Source of the DNA: Episyrphus balteatus
Taxonomy: Eukaryota; Arthropoda; Insecta; Diptera; Syrphidae
Direction of reading: 5' to 3'
Length of the DNA stretch: 64,000 nucleotides
NCBI RefSeq assembly: GCF_945859705.1
Contig: NC_079134.1
Span: 51,762,402-51,826,401, forward strand
Shown here one piece after another: positions 22,222 to 32,725 of this stretch. Below the pieces are notes generated by a model. It saw only the letters and a program-made list of their open reading frames with translations. It ran no database searches and had not been told where the DNA came from. Position 1 is the stretch's first letter. Every line of letters starts with the position of its first letter. A program made the position numbers and the translations under genes.

Positions 22222-24470
22222 CACTGAAAAAAGTATTATTCTTAAAAACTATGAATCTCGTTCATTAACCAAAATTCATACATTTTTAAGAAAAATTCAT
22301 TAAATTTAACACAAATTCTTAAAAAAAATGTTTAGTTTTAAGAAAGATTCATAAAATTTAAGAATCAGTTTTCATAAAAATGTTTCTATGGAAAAAATTT
22401 TAATGAATTTTTTTTAAGAACAAATACGAAGGTTTATGAATAAATTCATAAACTTCTAGCTCCAATTTGAAAGAATATTTTGCTGAATCATAGAATCTGG
22501 ACATACTTTTATGAATGAAATTCACTATTATTTTCCATTCAGTTGTATTTTGAGTTAAAATAATTTTTAAAATTGACTTTTTTCCCTTCTAAAATTGAGA
22601 AACATCTATTTTTAAAATTACATTTGTAAGGAGTTCATAAATTTTGTGTTTTTAAGTATTTTTTCTTAAAATGAATGTATTTTTTCTTAAAATGAATGTA
22701 TTTTTTCATTAATTGAAAAATAACGAAAATTTTACCGTTATCCTGCATTCGGTATTAAGAACTTATTCTTAAAATCTAAGAATCTGTTCATACTTTTTAA
22801 GTTCGAAATTCATATTTTTCCAAAATTTAAGAATTAATTCATTAAATTCTATGAAAGTATTCATATAATTTATGAAAAAATTCTTACCTTTTGAGTTTTT
22901 AAGTATATTTTCTTAAAGTCTATGTATTTTTTCATCAATCTAGAAAATAATAACTGTTGTTTTGAATCTATGCCTTAGAAAGTTTTCTCTGCTGATTTAG
23001 TTTAACATCTGATATTCAAAGTGGACAGTCGTTGCCGAAACAAGTTTGTGAATAAAAAACAATACAGTGTTAAGCATTTAAAACCACGTATACAATTTTG
23101 AAGAGTATAAGACTCTTGTTGGTTCCCGTTGCCTCTTTCCCATATACTCAGATAAGTATAAAAACATAATTAATTTGTTAAACATTTCTTTCTTTTATTG
23201 TATTTTAAATATATTTAAAAATTTTTTTGGTATAGGTACATAATTTAGATACTTTTGTGAAACGAGTAGGCACGTGAATAATCTTCAATTTTAGACAATG
23301 TTATTTTCGCAAAAAAGCGAAATATAATAGAACCGGCAAAAGGGCACTTAATACTGCACCGTAAAAACCATCCTAAAGTCTATTTGCAACAGATCCAGTA
23401 CACCCAAAGTTGTCATTGCAAAATAAAGCAAACACATCATGTTTGGAAAACATAGAATTTAGTAAGTGTTGCATGTTATTTAATCCCTTTAAATATTTAA
23501 ATTTTGTTTTAAAGTAATATTATCAACATTCCTCAAATTATTCTATTTAATTCTGTATCTACCTAAATTTTTTATATTGTGATTTTTCCCCACCTTATTC
23601 AATTTTGTATTGTTTTTTCTTTCAGCTGCTGAACCTAATGCTGCCGATTACAATAAGGTAAAAGATAATTCTACCTTCTATTTTGATTTTTTGAACCAAA
23701 TAGTACATAGTCAATTTTACTAATACAAACTTTTTTTATCTTTCCAGATGATGCATCAATTAAAAAAGAAAAATTAAATTAAAAAATAAATTTATAGTGA
23801 TATTTATATTTGTATTTTTAATTTAATTTATAGTGAAAGTGACCAATAAAACATTTCTTTTATTTTTAAAAACTGTTTCATTTCTTTGTCTTAGATTTTG
23901 GGTTGTTTTCTTTTGCTGTTTGTTTGATTGGAACACAATTTTTTTCAGGAACAAATTAAATGCTTTGAATGGTAATGTATATTATATGCATCTATATAAA
24001 TAAATGCATACATTTTAATGAAAAGTGTACTACATTTTATGGAAACAATCATAGAAAAATTCATAGTTTTTACGATTTTTTTCATAAAATGTAAGCAACA
24101 TTTCATTAAAATTTTTACGGAATTTATGAAAAAAATCATAAAATATAAGAAATAATTTTAAAATGTAAGAAACTTTTCTTAAACTTTGTTCTTAAATTAT
24201 AAGAAATAATTCTTAAATTGTATGAATTTTTCTTAAAATCTAAGAAACTTTTCTTAAACATGTTCAAAAATTTTCGAATTCGTGTATGAACAGAATTCAT
24301 AAAATTTAAGAACTTATCCTTAATTTTTAAGAAAGATTCATTCCCTTATGAATTTGTTCTTAAAAAGATTCTTAAATTTAATGAATTTTTACATTGGCTC
24401 ATTTGCCATGAATTTTTACATTAATTTAATGTACAAATTCATTAATTTTATGTACCTTTTTGGTTCAGTG
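22222..24470. mobile_element. TA-flanked DNA element with AT-rich subterminal repeats, 2249 bp
   Basis: The ends start CACTGAAAAAA and finish TTTTTGGTTCAGTG, giving a short inverted repeat (CACTGAA) with TA on both sides. The outer 700 bp on the left and 450 bp on the right are packed with diverged copies of words such as TTCTTAAA, TAAGAA and AATTCATAAA in both orientations. The interior (about 22970-23870) is different, with an exon-like organisation: TTTCAG before GCTGCTGAACCTAATGCTGC, AAG before GTAAAAG, TTTCCAG before ATGATGCATC, then a stop and AATAAA signals. No transposase was recognised. The insertion splits a gypsy-like frame, which supports the boundaries. The superfamily is unknown. 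Confidence 0.65.
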
Positions 24471-24472
24471 TA

Positions 24473-24602
24473 ACAATTGCGACCTTCTCTCTTCTTGTTT
24501 CTTGACCAAACGGTAATAGCAGGTGATTCTAACCTTATTACCTGATAGGGACCTTCGGATTTTTTAGCCAATTTCTCGGTTTTCGTCAACGAAAACTGCT
24601 GT
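24473..24602 (-). pseudogene. Ty3/gypsy-like pol C-terminal fragment
   Basis: On the minus strand a frame reads KLAKKSEGPYQVIRLESPA, matching the GPY/F region at the C-terminal end of gypsy-type integrases. It is followed by TVWSRNKKREGRNC. The frame runs into the TA of the inserted element at 24470 and resumes at 22221. Upstream (beyond 24602) the frame is lost. Confidence 0.55.
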
Positions 24603-24719
24603 CAAGAACTATAATTATCAACTTGAGTCGACACTTTATTCATTGACAATTTTTTACTTTTAACAAATTAACAAAAAATTCACTTTAATGCAAAAAGGAG
24701 TACCTACCTACCTTAAATG

Positions 24720-25010
24720 CATTTCAGAATGATGTTATTCCATCCTCAGCATCACGTCTAAAGATAAAGTAAGTGTTGTTGTTTGTTTTGTGCGTTATGT
24801 TAGGTAATACGAGAGAACGAGTGCGATTCAGTGTTCCCGTCATCTAAATTCATAGCATTTGAGTCTTTTTGTATATAAAAACTTTCATACGCATCAAGTT
24901 TTCGTTCATCGAATAATTCTTTCATCAGACGCACATTCTCCGTATTCACACCCATATAGTTGTTTTTTAGTGCATGTTCAGCCAAAGGCCAAAGCTGATC
25001 TATAAGCTTG
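24720..25010 (-). pseudogene. Penelope-like element: endonuclease tail and 3' end
   Basis: The frame ending at 24800 contains AEHALKNNYMGVNTENVRL, RKLDAYESFYIQKDSNAMNL and a short acidic tail. This is the pattern that closes GIY-YIG endonuclease domains of Penelope-like elements (a conserved E in an H/N-rich helix, then E-x-x-x-I). Downstream on the same strand is GCTGAGGATGGAATAACATC followed by ATTCTGAAATGC, the same hairpin-plus-GAAA motif as at 49701-49735. The reverse transcriptase part is missing. Confidence 0.65.
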
Positions 25011-25019
25011 GTTTTTACG

Positions 25020-25460
25020 TATATGTACGTGTTTTTTTTTTAAGTTAGTAGCTGTCATTAGTCATTTCATTACATTCACGGTTACAATGACTCGCGTTGA
25101 CACACATTTTTGGATCAAGGCAAAAGAAAATTGCATAGGTACCCTTGGGACAAACCGTCGAAAATATCTGTGCTGATTTCAGCTATCCAGAAACTACCAA
25201 CGCTTTGGGATGGGGGATGCAGCGAATACAAGTTTTTTCAAACAAAAAAAGTGACTGCTGGAGATATGATATAAGTTGCTGATGAGCTCGGGATCCCAGA
25301 TATACGTCAGCGTTGAAGCGAAAAACAAAAAGCTTTAAAAGAAACCGAGCAAAAATCCATTGGGCTAATTACTAAGTGAATGTGGGTCTCAACAAGTTCA
25401 ATCCAAAAAAAAAATTCGAAGATAGATCTGATTCAGATGCTTCCATTTTTACTTGCGATA
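25020..25460. other. no gene recognised
   Basis: Short broken frames on + (for example around 25087-25330) look faintly coding but give no recognisable motif. Confidence 0.35.
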
Positions 25461-25472
25461 TAGGTACTATAT

Positions 25473-25718
25473 CTGTGGCAACAAGGAAAAACAACATAAG
25501 TCAGTTTTTACAACTTTTCAGGAGAGCGTTTTGAAAGTTTGGCTTCCCATAAGAACTCAATGCTAATGTCATTTTCCTTTTACCTGTAATTCAAAAACCG
25601 CTTAAGATAAAAATACGAAAAAAATATGGTAGATAGAATCGCTTATTGTGCATCAGATTTTGTGAAAATCTCAATTTCGACATAAGTTGACTTATGTTGT
25701 TATTCCTTGTTGCCACAG
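25473..25718. mobile_element. small MITE, 246 bp
   Basis: CTGTGGCAACAAGG with AACAACATAAGTCA at the left is mirrored by TGACTTATGTTGTT with CCTTGTTGCCACAG at the right, about 34 bp of inverted repeat with a one-base indel. ATAT lies on both sides, so the target duplication could be TA or ATAT. The interior has no gene. The family is unknown. Confidence 0.75.
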
Positions 25719-25769
25719 ATATATCAAGTTATGCATTCGTACAAAAAAAAAAAGTTGAGATAACATTTT

Positions 25770-26620
25770 TCCATGACATTACGATGGTAGACAATGCAAA
25801 AAAAGTGGGTCCCGGAAGTCCGTCTGTCTGTCTGTCTGTCTGTCTGTATAAGGAGCTACAGCCTAAACGGATGGACCGATTGATGTCAAACGTGGTATGC
25901 AGCGTTATTTGGCGACTCTCCAGAGGGGTTTTTGGAATTAATTTTTTTGGACCAAATATAACGGTACTTGTCATATACCGATTTTAGTAAAATTGAAATA
26001 TCTCGAAAACGGCTCCAACGATTTTGTTTAAAAAATTCAAGTGTTAGTTTAAAGTTAAGGTCTATCTTCTAATGAAAAAAATTTTGTTTGAAAATCATTA
26101 TTAACGGTACCTGCCATAGAACCGTTTTTTTCAAATCCGATTATCTCCAAAACTGCTTATTCGATTTCAACGAAACTTTTTGTGAAGAAGCATTTATATA
26201 ATTTAAATATAAGCCAAAAATAAAATTTTGAAGAAAATAATTTTTGGATTTTTAAAAAAATTTTGAAAATTTTTTTTGAAAAATCAAATTTTCGAAAACG
26301 GGACATTGAATTTTTTTGAAATTTTGTTTTTAGATGTTGATTAGTGATTTCTACAAAATGGCATACCAATTTTATTTTTAAACTTTTTTTCCAAAAAATT
26401 ATTTATAAAAAATTAGTTTTTAAAAAAACGGCTCTAACGATTTTGAAATTTTTTTTTCTAAAAATGCATGTTAATATATCAATCAAAACTGCATACTTGT
26501 TTTGGAGGGCAATTTAATTTCAGATTTTATTTTATTTTTTTTTTTTAAACGAATTTTATTTTTTTTTCCAAATTTCTATATAAAAAGTCTTAAAAATTTA
26601 AGCAACTTTAACTCTAAGAG
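25770..26620. repeat. (GTCT)n-containing dispersed element, mini-me/DINE-1-like
   Basis: A (GTCT)n tract at about 25823-25848 follows GGTCCCGGAAGTCC and precedes AAGGAGCTACAGCCTAAACG and GGATGGACCGATTGATGTC. Downstream are repeated blocks with AAAACGGCTCCAACGATTTT-like words (near 26009 and 26427) and GGTACTTGTCATA/GGTACCTGCCATAG pairs. The combination of a conserved core with a (GTCY)n microsatellite is typical of dipteran mini-me/DINE-1 (Helitron-related) elements; this identification is inference. Exact ends are not clear, and the frames at 25694-25987 are not genes. Confidence 0.5.
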
Positions 26621-26665
26621 CAAGTTCGTGCGACCCCAGTCGTGCATTTTATTTAAAGTTCATTT

Positions 26666-27335
26666 GTGCCTTTACGGTTGGTTTGTGGCCCTAAAATCAT
26701 TTGGCAAAATCCAATTACATCTTCTCCTCGTTTTGCCGGCCCTGCCCTAAGAATACATTTAATCAAAAAAAAAAACACAGACATTACTAGAAGTGAAGTG
26801 AGTTACATTAAGAACAAGATTTGTTTATTGAACCGAACAGTATTTTCTAGTTATCCAGGTTAAAGCATACCTTATTTTTCACTATGGTAGATGGAAAAAT
26901 ATGTAATGCCATAACTGAAACTTCATCAACTTTAAAGTGTTACATATTGACTTCAAAAAAATTCAATAATTTAAGCATGGAAAGAAAGGAAATTAATTTA
27001 ACAGCTCTTAAGTTTGGACTTTCTATTCTACATGCTCGTACATACATATTCGAGTTTTGTAGAGCCTTTTACAAATTAAGTACAAATTGCCATTGAAAAA
27101 AATGACAAATTAGATCGGAAGTACCTATGTAAAATAAGAAAAATTCAAATTCAAAGAGAATTTTGAGATGGAATTTTGCAATGGATATAGCAAAACTTTT
27201 TGTGCAGTTGTAGGTAATCATGGTACCCAATGAATCCTACATTGCATAAAATATTAGTTCATAGACCTTTCATATCTGAAAAAGCTCTGCTTCCAATTGA
27301 GAAGAAGTGGCAGGAGCTAGAAATAAACATTTGTA
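26666..27335 (+). pseudogene. RAG1/Transib-like transposase remnant
   Basis: In three shifting frames the pieces are SSPRFAGPALRIHLIKK and SEVSYIKNKICLLNRTVF, then FTMVDGKICNAITETSST with LKCYI, LKFGLSILHARTYIFEFC, and finally WYPMNPTLHKILVH with EKALLPIEKKWQELE. The last segment corresponds to the region of RAG1-type DDE transposases where an H-K-x-L-x-H helix precedes the catalytic acidic residue in an S-E-x-x-E-S-x-N-K context. Here that context is damaged. Relatives are multicopy in insects. The same family occurs reversed at 39301-39648. Stops and frameshifts make it dead. The RAG1/Transib link is from motif resemblance only. Confidence 0.55.
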
Positions 27336-27339
27336 TATT

Positions 27340-29205
27340 TCTTTTCTAATCTTAACAAGTTATGGTTTTTACCAAATATATTAAAAGCTTTGAAAAAGAG
27401 ACTACCGGCGAAACTATGAAAGGAATTTCTCTAGGAGAGCCTGCGACCTCGATGTACTCAATAGTTTGCTTTTGAGTTCTGAATTCTGATCCACTTTTAA
27501 AATTGGTTCATAAAATTTTCTATTTTAAATTAAGTTGATATTTAATATAAATTAAGTTAAGACCATTTACGTTGATCGCCTGATCTTAGCTTTACTATAA
27601 TTCTTGGACTAGAACATTTTGAAAACTTTTTTTAGCCACGATATCCTTAATTAAATATATTTTCAACTTCAAGGATCTTCTTATTTTCTATTTTGTTCAT
27701 AAAACTTGTGTTAATTATTGCTAAAAATCCTTATTAATATTTAATGGAAGACACCCTTTAAGTAACTTTGAAAACAAACTTTAAACCTGCAGAACAAAAC
27801 GTATTCATAAAAATATGCCCAAGATTGTAGTTATAAGACTTTTTTCCAATCGAACCATCCAAAATACACAACAGAAACAACAATTTGTATTAAAAAACTG
27901 TTCTTCTTCCAACTCAAAGTAGTTATGATTCTTTTTTCTCAGCTGTTTTGGATTATCCAGGAATTTATTTTATAATTATTTTCTATTTTTGTTTTTCCAT
28001 TGAAAATCAGAAAAATCACACCTTTTCTCCTTTAGCGAAAGCACAACGCAAATATATCCCAGGAACAAAAAATTCAAACAAGAACGAAATAAACTTTTTT
28101 CTGATATAATAATTGTTTGTTTCCTGTGACAGTGGAAGTTTTTTTTTACTTTGTCCTGGAATTTATTTTGAATCCAATAAACAAAGCCACTCATAACACA
28201 AAAAGCTATTAAAAGTGTTCCTGAAAAAAAAAAATTAAAAAACAAAAAAAGAACGAATGAATAGCTTAACAACAATATAATAATTATTATTATCTTTGGG
28301 ACGCTTGCTGTTAAAGTGAGAGCAAAAAAAAAGGGAAAAACTTCGAAAAGCAAAATCCTAAAAGGACCAAAAGGCACGTCCTTGTTCGTCGAAATGTAGA
28401 ATAGAATACCCCCTAGATGAATTAATCTAACTGGTTTGGGTTATCAGATTGGGGATGGGTATTTATGTTAAACACTGAATGCAGAGAGGAAAGGAATTAA
28501 TTTTAAACTTTTTTGTACCAAAGGATTCATATTGTCTGGACTGGGACTCTTCAGTTTGTTTTGCGAACATTCCTGTTAGTATAATTTTCAAACAGCATGA
28601 CTCTTGTTCAGTTGGTTGGTGGGTAGGTAGGTGGGTATTTATTATTCCATTTGATTATTTTCCACCTGCAACTGCAGATTACTACATTTAAGTTGAAAGG
28701 AAAACAATGGAATAAATAAAATTTTGTTATGAATTTCATTCGAATTTTATAAGAATTTAAAAAAAATTCTTTGTTTTTGCACAGGAATACAATTTTTAAG
28801 TGGGAATCTGTAAAGAAAACTAGGAGTCATAGAGAAAGAAAAGCTTTTATGACAACAAGAAGAATGCTATAATTTATCAACTTTATTTCTGTCTGTTCAG
28901 ATAGTTTTTCTAATTTTTTGTTTCGGTGAAAACTTATACCATATTAATGTCCAGCCGTTTTTGCTTACAATTACCAATGAACCGAATGCGGATCACTACG
29001 TAGAGTGAACAAGATATGTGGAAAGTTGTAATGAATGATTTTTTTAATTTCAAATTTTCACAACCTTACTCATGAGTACTTTACTAGCGATTTTCAATGG
29101 AATTAACTTTCAATGAAATAAAAGTAATTCTCACTATACCATGTACGTGGGCAGAAAAGCAGAGAAGAGTCCTGTCCTAGTAGTAAATGTACTTGAACAA
29201 TGAAC
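27340..29205. other. AT-rich stretch, no gene supported
   Basis: The 133-codon minus frame at 27976-28377 is very hydrophobic because it translates T-rich runs. It has no domain, a clear low-complexity origin, and is not called. Remaining frames are short. ACTCATGAGTA at 29068 resembles the target site of the hAT element that follows. Confidence 0.4.
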
Positions 29206-29220
29206 ATCCCTACTCATGAG

Positions 29221-30943
29221 CAGTGTTGCCAGAATGTTTAGTAGCAAGGAGAAGAATTTGAAAAATCTTGGAGCCAAAAAATAGCCGCTTTCAGAAATGA
29301 TCCAGAATGGTACTTGCCTCGAAAACATTCTAGAAACACTGATGTCAAATAAAAATGACATATCAAATCAAAATGCTTCTTTATTCATTCATGGAAATTT
29401 AAACCCATTCTTGAACTTATCCATTGGTTTTTACCGAACTATAAATATTAGTAATTAATTAACAGTAAATACGTATATATTAACAAATAAATGAACTTAC
29501 ATTATTAATATAACCACCAAAATCCATTTTCTAATTCTTCTATTTTTTTCGATGTTTGTATATTTTGATGAAATATTTGATAATAGCGTTTTATATAGAA
29601 GGAGTTTCGTGCTTTTATCCACAAAGGAAGATCTTAAAAGGTATTTTAGGTGGGCCGCTGCAGCTTTAATTTTATTAAGTGAAATACGAGCGTGGGGGTT
29701 CATTCTGACTTCTGAGTCTCTCATGGAAATTAATACCAAGACATTTTATCTGATTTTTAAGAGGGCAAGTTTCCTTTAATAAAGAGTTTGAGTTGTCTGC
29801 TTTCTCTCACTGCTACATAGTGACTCCGAGGAGAAGCGTTCCTAAAACAATTTAATTCGCTTTTTTCATAGTTGATGGAAATGCCGCAGTAATTAACATA
29901 GTCGACTAGTTAGTCTTTCGACATGACTTTTATTTAAATATAAAGCATCGTAAAGTCTTTCAGAAAAGGCAAAGATAACCGTGTCGTCTGCATATTTGTG
30001 AAGGTCCGAGTATGGAAGGTAGGACATGGATAAAAATGTTGTAAAAAAGGTGCCCGAGAAGGAACCTTGAGGGATCCTGGCGAAAATTTGAAAAGCTTCT
30101 GAGAAGGTCGAACCTATTTTGACTTATTTTTATTGAGTTAGTTGGGAAATTCAGGGAGATCATTTTGAAAACAAGGCCGTCATACCACATTGAATCAAAT
30201 GCTTTTTTTAAGTCCAATGAGCAAGTTGCAGTACAGAGTACACTCTTTTCCGAAGGTTTTCAAAGATTACATTTTCAAGGTACATGATGTCGTGTTCCGG
30301 AGAATGGAATTTTTTAAACCCAAATTCGGTGTTTGGAATGATGTTATTATAAAATAATAATAAAATTAAAACCATTTAACTTAAGTAAACAACACTTTTT
30401 TTCACTAGAGCCTAATTGAGATAATTTCGCAAATGAGGTCAGTTCAGATTTCAAATTCAATTTTTTTTTCTATAGAACTTGACATTAGAAATGAGATAAT
30501 TTGCGTAATAATCTCATTTGGGCAACATTTTTAAACCACTTTTGCTCGCTACTGATATCAGAACTCGTAAGTAAAAAGGAAAAACGACACCCGTTTTTGG
30601 GGAGTGTAAGAAAACACATTTTGTAAGAAAAAAAAAAAATCTGAAAAGATAATTTTTTATTAAAGAAAAAGAAACCTGTTAAATAAAATTAACATTATTA
30701 AATAATTAATACCAAAACAATTGGGTTCAAAGGTTAAAATTATGAAAAGAAATAGGAAAGAATTCAAAAATAAATAAATGTGTAACTATTTCAATCCTCC
30801 AACAAATCATCTTCGTATTAAATAGAAACACACAAGACAAATAACCAAAACGGTAAAAAACAATCTTCTTCTATCACAACCCAACAGATAGTACCAAGCT
30901 AGCCGCTTCATTTGCCATAAATAGCCGACTCTAGGTAACACTG
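29221..30943. mobile_element. hAT element carrying a LINE fragment, 1723 bp
   Basis: The ends CAGTGTTGCC and GGTAACACTG are inverted repeats with one mismatch, flanked by the exact 8-bp duplication CTCATGAG (29213-29220, 30944-30951). Near each end a piece containing AATAGCCG is repeated. The middle holds a reverse transcriptase remnant (29545-30290) that is foreign to hAT elements, so a LINE inserted after the hAT. No hAT transposase is left. Confidence 0.85.
29545..30290 (-). pseudogene. Jockey-type LINE reverse transcriptase remnant
   Basis: On the minus strand the pieces are DLKKAFDSMWYDGLVFKMI (start of the palm domain), RIPQGSFLGHLFYNIFI (the PQGS-hLGP region), HKYADDTVIFAF (the catalytic YADD motif), SINYEKSE, and ARISLNKIKAAAAHLKYLL with KLLLYKTLL, the thumb region. 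Order matches non-LTR retrotransposons of the Jockey/I group. At least two frameshifts separate the pieces, and the endonuclease and 5' part are missing, as expected of a 5'-truncated dead copy. Confidence 0.88.
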
Positions 30944-30951
30944 CTCATGAG

Positions 30952-31480
30952 TAGTTTATTACCTCCGACGCGGCTATTATGTTCTCAGTGGTTTTTTGTC
31001 TTCAAAAACTCATTGTTTTCGATATTATGTTTCTACTATTTTCATTTCTTCGATTTCGAGAAATTTATTTTATATTATCCGGTTTAACAGACTTCAAATT
31101 TTCATTCCGTTGCTTAGAAATTCCAGAAAACATAAACGATAATTCAGAGAATTTCGTTTGTGTTATTCAGTTCGTTTTGATATTGGTGTTCTTTTTTCGA
31201 TTAAATTATTTGTGATATTTTTTTCTTTTCAAATATTCTTAAAGTGAGTTAATTTTAGCTGCGAAATTGTTTTCAAGTTTAACAACTTAATCAAGTATAC
31301 GAAAGCTAGTTATTGTTTATATTAACGTGGTTGGATATGGTTTGATTAGTTTGAGTTATTATTATTTCTAATGATTGCTGTTACAAGAATTGAGTCCGGT
31401 CATGAGGTTGGTGTTGAGTATTCTGCTGTGCAATCACTTGAAGATTTCAAAGCTTAGCTTTGCAATTATGATACCAAACT
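30952..31480. other. no gene recognised
   Basis: One 78-codon frame at 30979-31215 is rich in Phe and Leu with no motif. Otherwise empty. Confidence 0.35.
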
Positions 31481-31487
31481 GATTAAT

Positions 31488-32575
31488 TTGATGTGTAAGC
31501 CTTTGCTTTGTTAATCCAGAGCAGGAAAACCCAGTAAGGTAAGCTTTATATAAGTTTAATTAATATTTTTGTTTTTGGTACTTGTCGAATACATTAACTA
31601 AATTTGAAGCCATTTCCTCTCTGACTTTCATCACTTGTCAAAAGGATAGAGTTAAAGATTAATTTCTTTTGTCGATATTTTTGTCATGGAACAGATAAGC
31701 GAGTTCGAAGGTAATGAGTTTGCTGATGGATTACTTAAAGGGTCATAGGTGACGGTAGTCCGTGGATGTGCAGTTGAAGAAATCCACGTTATCAGAGACA
31801 TCCACAAAAAGTTATTTGAATCTCTACTTAAAGTAATCTAAGTAGAGATTCAAATAACTTTTTGTCAACAAGCCTTTCCCTTTACATACAAATTTGAAGT
31901 ACATAGATCCATACCTCCCTTTGAAATTCTTTTTCATGCAAAGTTGACTCCACATAAATGTTGAAAATTGCTTTTTGGTCCGCATCCAGTTCGAAGGCTG
32001 GGTCAACAATTCCTCTTCCCGTCATCTTTTGAGCTGGTGGAACTTCTTCCTAACACTGCTTTTGATTCAATTGGTATGATGCCAAAATGATTTATTGATC
32101 ACGGTGTGTAAGCTTCTGTTTATTATTATTTGTTGAAAACCCAGTATGGTAAGCATTTAAATTTCGAGCCATTACCTCTCTGACTCTCATCACTTGTCAA
32201 ATAGATAAAGGTTAAGAGTTTTTTTTTGTTATGGAACAAATAAGCGGTTCCGAAGGTAATGAGTTTGTTGATGACTCATAGGGTCATAGTCATAGGAGTT
32301 CATAGATAATGGAAGTCGATGTATGTCCAGTTAAAGAAATCCACGAGAGATCAAAGTGTTATCAAAGGCATCGTTATTTGAATCATATAGATAACGATTG
32401 ACTAGCATTTACATACAAATGTCTCCTTTTGAAATCCTTTTTCATGCAAAGTTGACTCCACATAAATGTTGAAAACTGCTTTTTGGTCTGCATCGAGTTC
32501 GAAGGCTGGATCAACAATTCCTCCTCCCGTCCTCTTTTGAGCTGATGGAACTTCTTCCTAACACTGCTTTTGATA
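31488..32575. repeat. diverged tandem duplication (two units)
   Basis: Unit 1 (31488-32071) and unit 2 (32098-32575) share in the same order GTGTAAGC, GAAAACCCAGTA, CCTCTCTGACT with CATCACTTGTCAAA, GGAACAGATAAGCG or GGAACAAATAAGCG, AATCCACG, TTGACTCCACATAAATG, and GGAACTTCTTCCTAACACTG. Offsets between units fall from about 610 to 508 bp, so the units carry several indels. A third piece is at 21618. Confidence 0.8.
31804..31865. repeat. perfect 27-bp inverted repeat with 8-bp loop
   Basis: ACAAAAAGTTATTTGAATCT continues to CTACTTA, then AAGTAATC, then the exact reverse complement. It lies in unit 1 of the tandem duplication, and the corresponding place in unit 2 has only a degenerate remnant. 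As RNA it would make a stable hairpin of pre-miRNA-like size, but there is no independent sign of processing. Confidence 0.9.
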
Positions 32576-32724
32576 TCTGTCCAACAATACAATAAAAATA
32601 ATGTAAAAGTTTTGTATACTAACTTCAAACAGTAAAGAATATTGTTTTTTGCTTTTGGGAGGAAAAACTCCGAAATTTCTTTCAACATGTTAGCAACTAA
32701 GTTCTTGTCTGAATGTTCTGCCAA
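32383..32724 (-). pseudogene. unrecognised frame in tandem repeat unit 2
   Basis: A 113-codon frame starts MAEHSDKNLVANMLKEISEF, and contains DIKSSVRKKFHQLKRGRE and KKQFSTFMWSQLCMKKDF. The second part is repeated in unit 1 (31824-32009) with few changes, so the amino-acid sequence has been partly preserved. The basic helix is reminiscent of Myb/MADF-type DNA-binding proteins of transposons, but no domain can be named. Confidence 0.35.
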
Positions 32725-32725
32725 T

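Noticed and set aside
25820..25850. CRISPR-like or regulatory meaning of the (GTCT)n tract
   Set aside because: It is a simple tetranucleotide run inside a dispersed element; there are no spacers and the context is eukaryotic.
27976..28377. 133-codon minus-strand frame with strongly hydrophobic sequence, possibly a membrane protein
   Set aside because: It translates T-rich low-complexity DNA, has no domain or conserved start context, and its Leu/Ile/Phe runs mirror simple sequence.
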